In this document: piece after piece, positions 62,201 to 64,000 of the stretch | Numbering within the stretch: the first letter of the stretch is position 1 | How the letters are laid out: each line of letters begins with the position of its first letter | Source: Galbula dea | Taxonomy: Eukaryota > Chordata > Aves > Piciformes > Galbulidae | DNA: 64,000 nt | Direction: 5' to 3' | Assembly: GCA_013399015.1 (NCBI GenBank) | Contig: VWZX01008184.1 | Span: 744,001 to 808,000, forward strand | Notes under the pieces: model-generated | Seen by the model: only the letters and a program-made list of their open reading frames with translations | Told to the model about the DNA's origin: nothing | The model's database searches: none | Made by a program: the position numbers and the translations under genes

Positions 62201-63187
62201 TGTACTTCAAGAAAGCTTGCTACCATGTATGCCACTTCAAGGATGAGCATGAATAATTTTAGCCAGCAGAGAAGAAAAAGGGGACTAATTTTCTCTTAGT
62301 GTATTACTTGTCAGACAGAGGAATGCAACACAATTATAGTGTGACATTTCCAACAGCAAACAGACTCTACTGTAAGTAATTAACACTTTGGCAGACTTCA
62401 AAAGATTCCTCACATGGTATTGTAAGTTACAATAATGTTTGAATAATAAATAACACTGCATTACTTTAGCTAAATTATAACATACATGGACAGGTCAAAA
62501 CACAGGAGAAAGAGAGGGATGTTAGCTCCTGCACAGGCCATTCCTGTACTGCAAAACTGTTCATTAACAGGGAAAATGTTCAGGAGGTAAGCATGAACAT
62601 TTCAGAAAAGAAAAACCAAAAAGCAGTAGTGCCAATAAGTACTCCAGAGCTAATTAAAATGGAGAAATTTGGTCTCTGCACTGCTTATTAGAACCTGAAG
62701 CTCTCTTCCTGGAGACAGGAAAGGTAGGGCTGGACTCTGGCTCTGGCTCATTCCTGGGTAGAATGCTTTCCAGAAGCTGCTTCTGATCAAGAGGGATTAG
62801 TAAAGATGGTTTAAGAAGAAAAGAGAGGGAAAAAAAAAATCATTGGGTATTAATCCTCTAAACATTTCATAGCCAACATATCTTTAATACAATCCCTCTA
62901 ATCCAATTAGGGTGCCTTGAAAATCCTATCTGGAATTCCATGCTTCATTGCCATCAGTTCTGTGCAAGTGAAACATCCATTTACAAGACAGCTGCTAAAT
63001 ATCTTCTCCCTTTTCCAGCCTGCTCTCCACCCTTGGCTGCAGCTAAACCCTCACCTTGCTCTCCAACAGCCTGACTCCAGTCCCACAGGCTGTACTCACA
63101 GCCAACACCTCTGCCCTGACACAGCAGTCATGGGGAGAGATCCCAGCAATTTCAAAGCCAAGCTTCCTCTACAGAAGAGGCATGGTA

Positions 63188-63446
63188 GATCACAGAATGG
63201 TCCAGGTTGGAAAGGACCCTAAAGATCATCTAGTTCCAACCCCTCTGCCATGAGCAGGGATGCCATCCACTAGATCAGGTTGCCCAGGGTCAAATCCAAC
63301 CTGGCCTTGAACACTGTCAGGAATGGGGCTAGCTACAACCTCTCTGGGCAACCTGTTCCAGTGTCTCACCACCCTTTGAGTAAAGAACCTCCTTCTGATT
63401 TCCAGGCCAAATGTCCCCTCCAGTTTATATCCATTCCCCCTTGTTC
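63188..63446 (-). mobile_element. CR1 LINE 3' fragment (left arm of inverted pair)
   Basis: The plus strand starts agatcacagaatggtccagg and continues gatcatctagttccaacccc, ctagatcaggttgcccaggg, cctctctgggcaacctgttc and ccattcccccttgtt, so the element is on the minus strand. It is 5'-truncated at about 63446, where it abuts a second CR1 of opposite orientation with the shared bases cta. Non-coding. Confidence 0.93.
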
Positions 63447-63846
63447 TACAAGGACAGGCTGAGAGAGCTGGGGTTGTTCAGTCTGCAGAAAAGAAGGCTC
63501 TGAGGAGACCTTCTTGTGGCCTTCCAGTATCTGAAAGAGGCTACAAGAAAGCTGGGGAGGGACGTTTTAGGATGTCAGGTAGTGATAGGACTAGAGGGAA
63601 TGGATGCAAACTAGAGGAGGGGAGATTTAGATTGGGTATTTGGAGGAAGTTCTTCACTGTGAGGGTGGTGAGACACTGGAACAGGTTGCCCAGAGAGGTT
63701 GTGGAAGCCTCATCCCTGAAAGCTTTTAAGGCCAGGCTGGCTGGGGCTGTGGGCAACCTGATCTAGTGGGAGGTGTCCCTGGCAGGCAGGGGGTTGGAAC
63801 TAGATGATCTTGAAGGTCCCTTCCAATTCTGGCAATTCTAGGATTC
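63446..63846 (+). mobile_element. CR1 LINE 3' fragment (right arm of inverted pair)
   Basis: On the plus strand it runs from acaaggacaggctgagagag through gttgttcagtctgcagaaaa into an open frame (63572-63766) with SDRTRGNGCKLEEGRFRLGI and LPREVVEASSLKAFKARLAG. It ends gaactagatgatcttgaagg, then ccaattctggcaattctagg. This is the end of CR1 ORF2 plus the 3' UTR. Its 64-residue frame differs from that of the 29397-29800 copy at about seven positions, so both belong to one subfamily. Confidence 0.95.
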
Positions 63847-64000
63847 TGTTGCAATCTGCCCAGCTGAAAAGTCTCTCCCCCTCTGTCTTGTAATCCCCCT
63901 TTAGGACAGCTAGTAAGTTTAGATTTTAAGATCTCTTTCATTCACAAACATATGTAATTAAAGACACAGGAGAAGCTGAAGCCAATTTTCTAGCTCCCCA

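Larger units (their letters stand above)
55467..64000 (-). other. XYLT1: XYLT1 intron 3 (partial)
   Basis: The intron upstream of exon 4 runs off the window; exon 3 is not present. It includes CR1 pieces at 56863-57075, 58029-58194, 63188-63446 and 63446-63846, short tandem duplications at 55991-56012 and 59198-59231, and an AT-rich, TAAT-rich block at 58900-59060 that looks like a candidate conserved element. No other gene was recognised. Confidence 0.85.

Noticed and set aside
63541..63756. 71-codon minus-strand frame near the right end
   Set aside because: It is the antisense shadow of the CR1 ORF2 end at 63446-63846.

Overview
The window is a vertebrate, almost certainly avian, nuclear genomic segment. 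It carries the 3' half of one protein-coding gene on the minus strand. The gene is recognisable as XYLT1 (protein O-xylosyltransferase 1, glycosyltransferase family 14), the Golgi enzyme that starts glycosaminoglycan chains on proteoglycan core proteins. The bird assignment rests on repeat content: every interspersed repeat I can identify is a CR1 LINE, mostly short 3' pieces typical of bird genomes, and no SINE-rich mammalian repeat landscape is visible.

Layout. Nine coding exons lie at 55466-55294, 54632-54430, 36123-36043, 28863-28647, 26613-26437, 24481-24219, 20756-20561, 14939-14606 and 6349-6027, read from high to low coordinates. They correspond to exons 4-12 of the 12-exon human gene. 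All eight internal junctions have GT/AG sites and matching codon phase. Together they encode an uninterrupted 654-residue C-terminal portion ending in a TAG stop at 6029-6027. If the first full codon equals human residue 306, the remembered landmarks (DED 314-316, Arg481, Glu529, Arg598, DWD 745-747) all fall where expected, so the avian protein is collinear with the human one. Exons 1-3 (cytoplasmic tail, membrane anchor, stem) and the promoter lie beyond position 64000. Exons 4-8 form most of the catalytic GT-A-like domain and exons 9-12 the XylT C-terminal domain.

The rest is non-coding. Positions 1-6026 are 3' UTR and/or downstream flank, with no firm polyadenylation site. Introns 3 (partial) to 11 fill the remainder; the largest is intron 5 (18.3 kb) and the smallest intron 4 (0.66 kb). 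Eight CR1 segments were found. One adjacent pair, 63188-63846, is in opposite orientation and could form a long hairpin. I saw no second gene, tRNA, rRNA, CRISPR array or previously undescribed gene system. The points most worth a second look are a Glu in place of the first Asp of the conserved DWD motif, the inverted CR1 pair, a CTCF-like site in a GC-rich intron patch, and an isolated CpG cluster.
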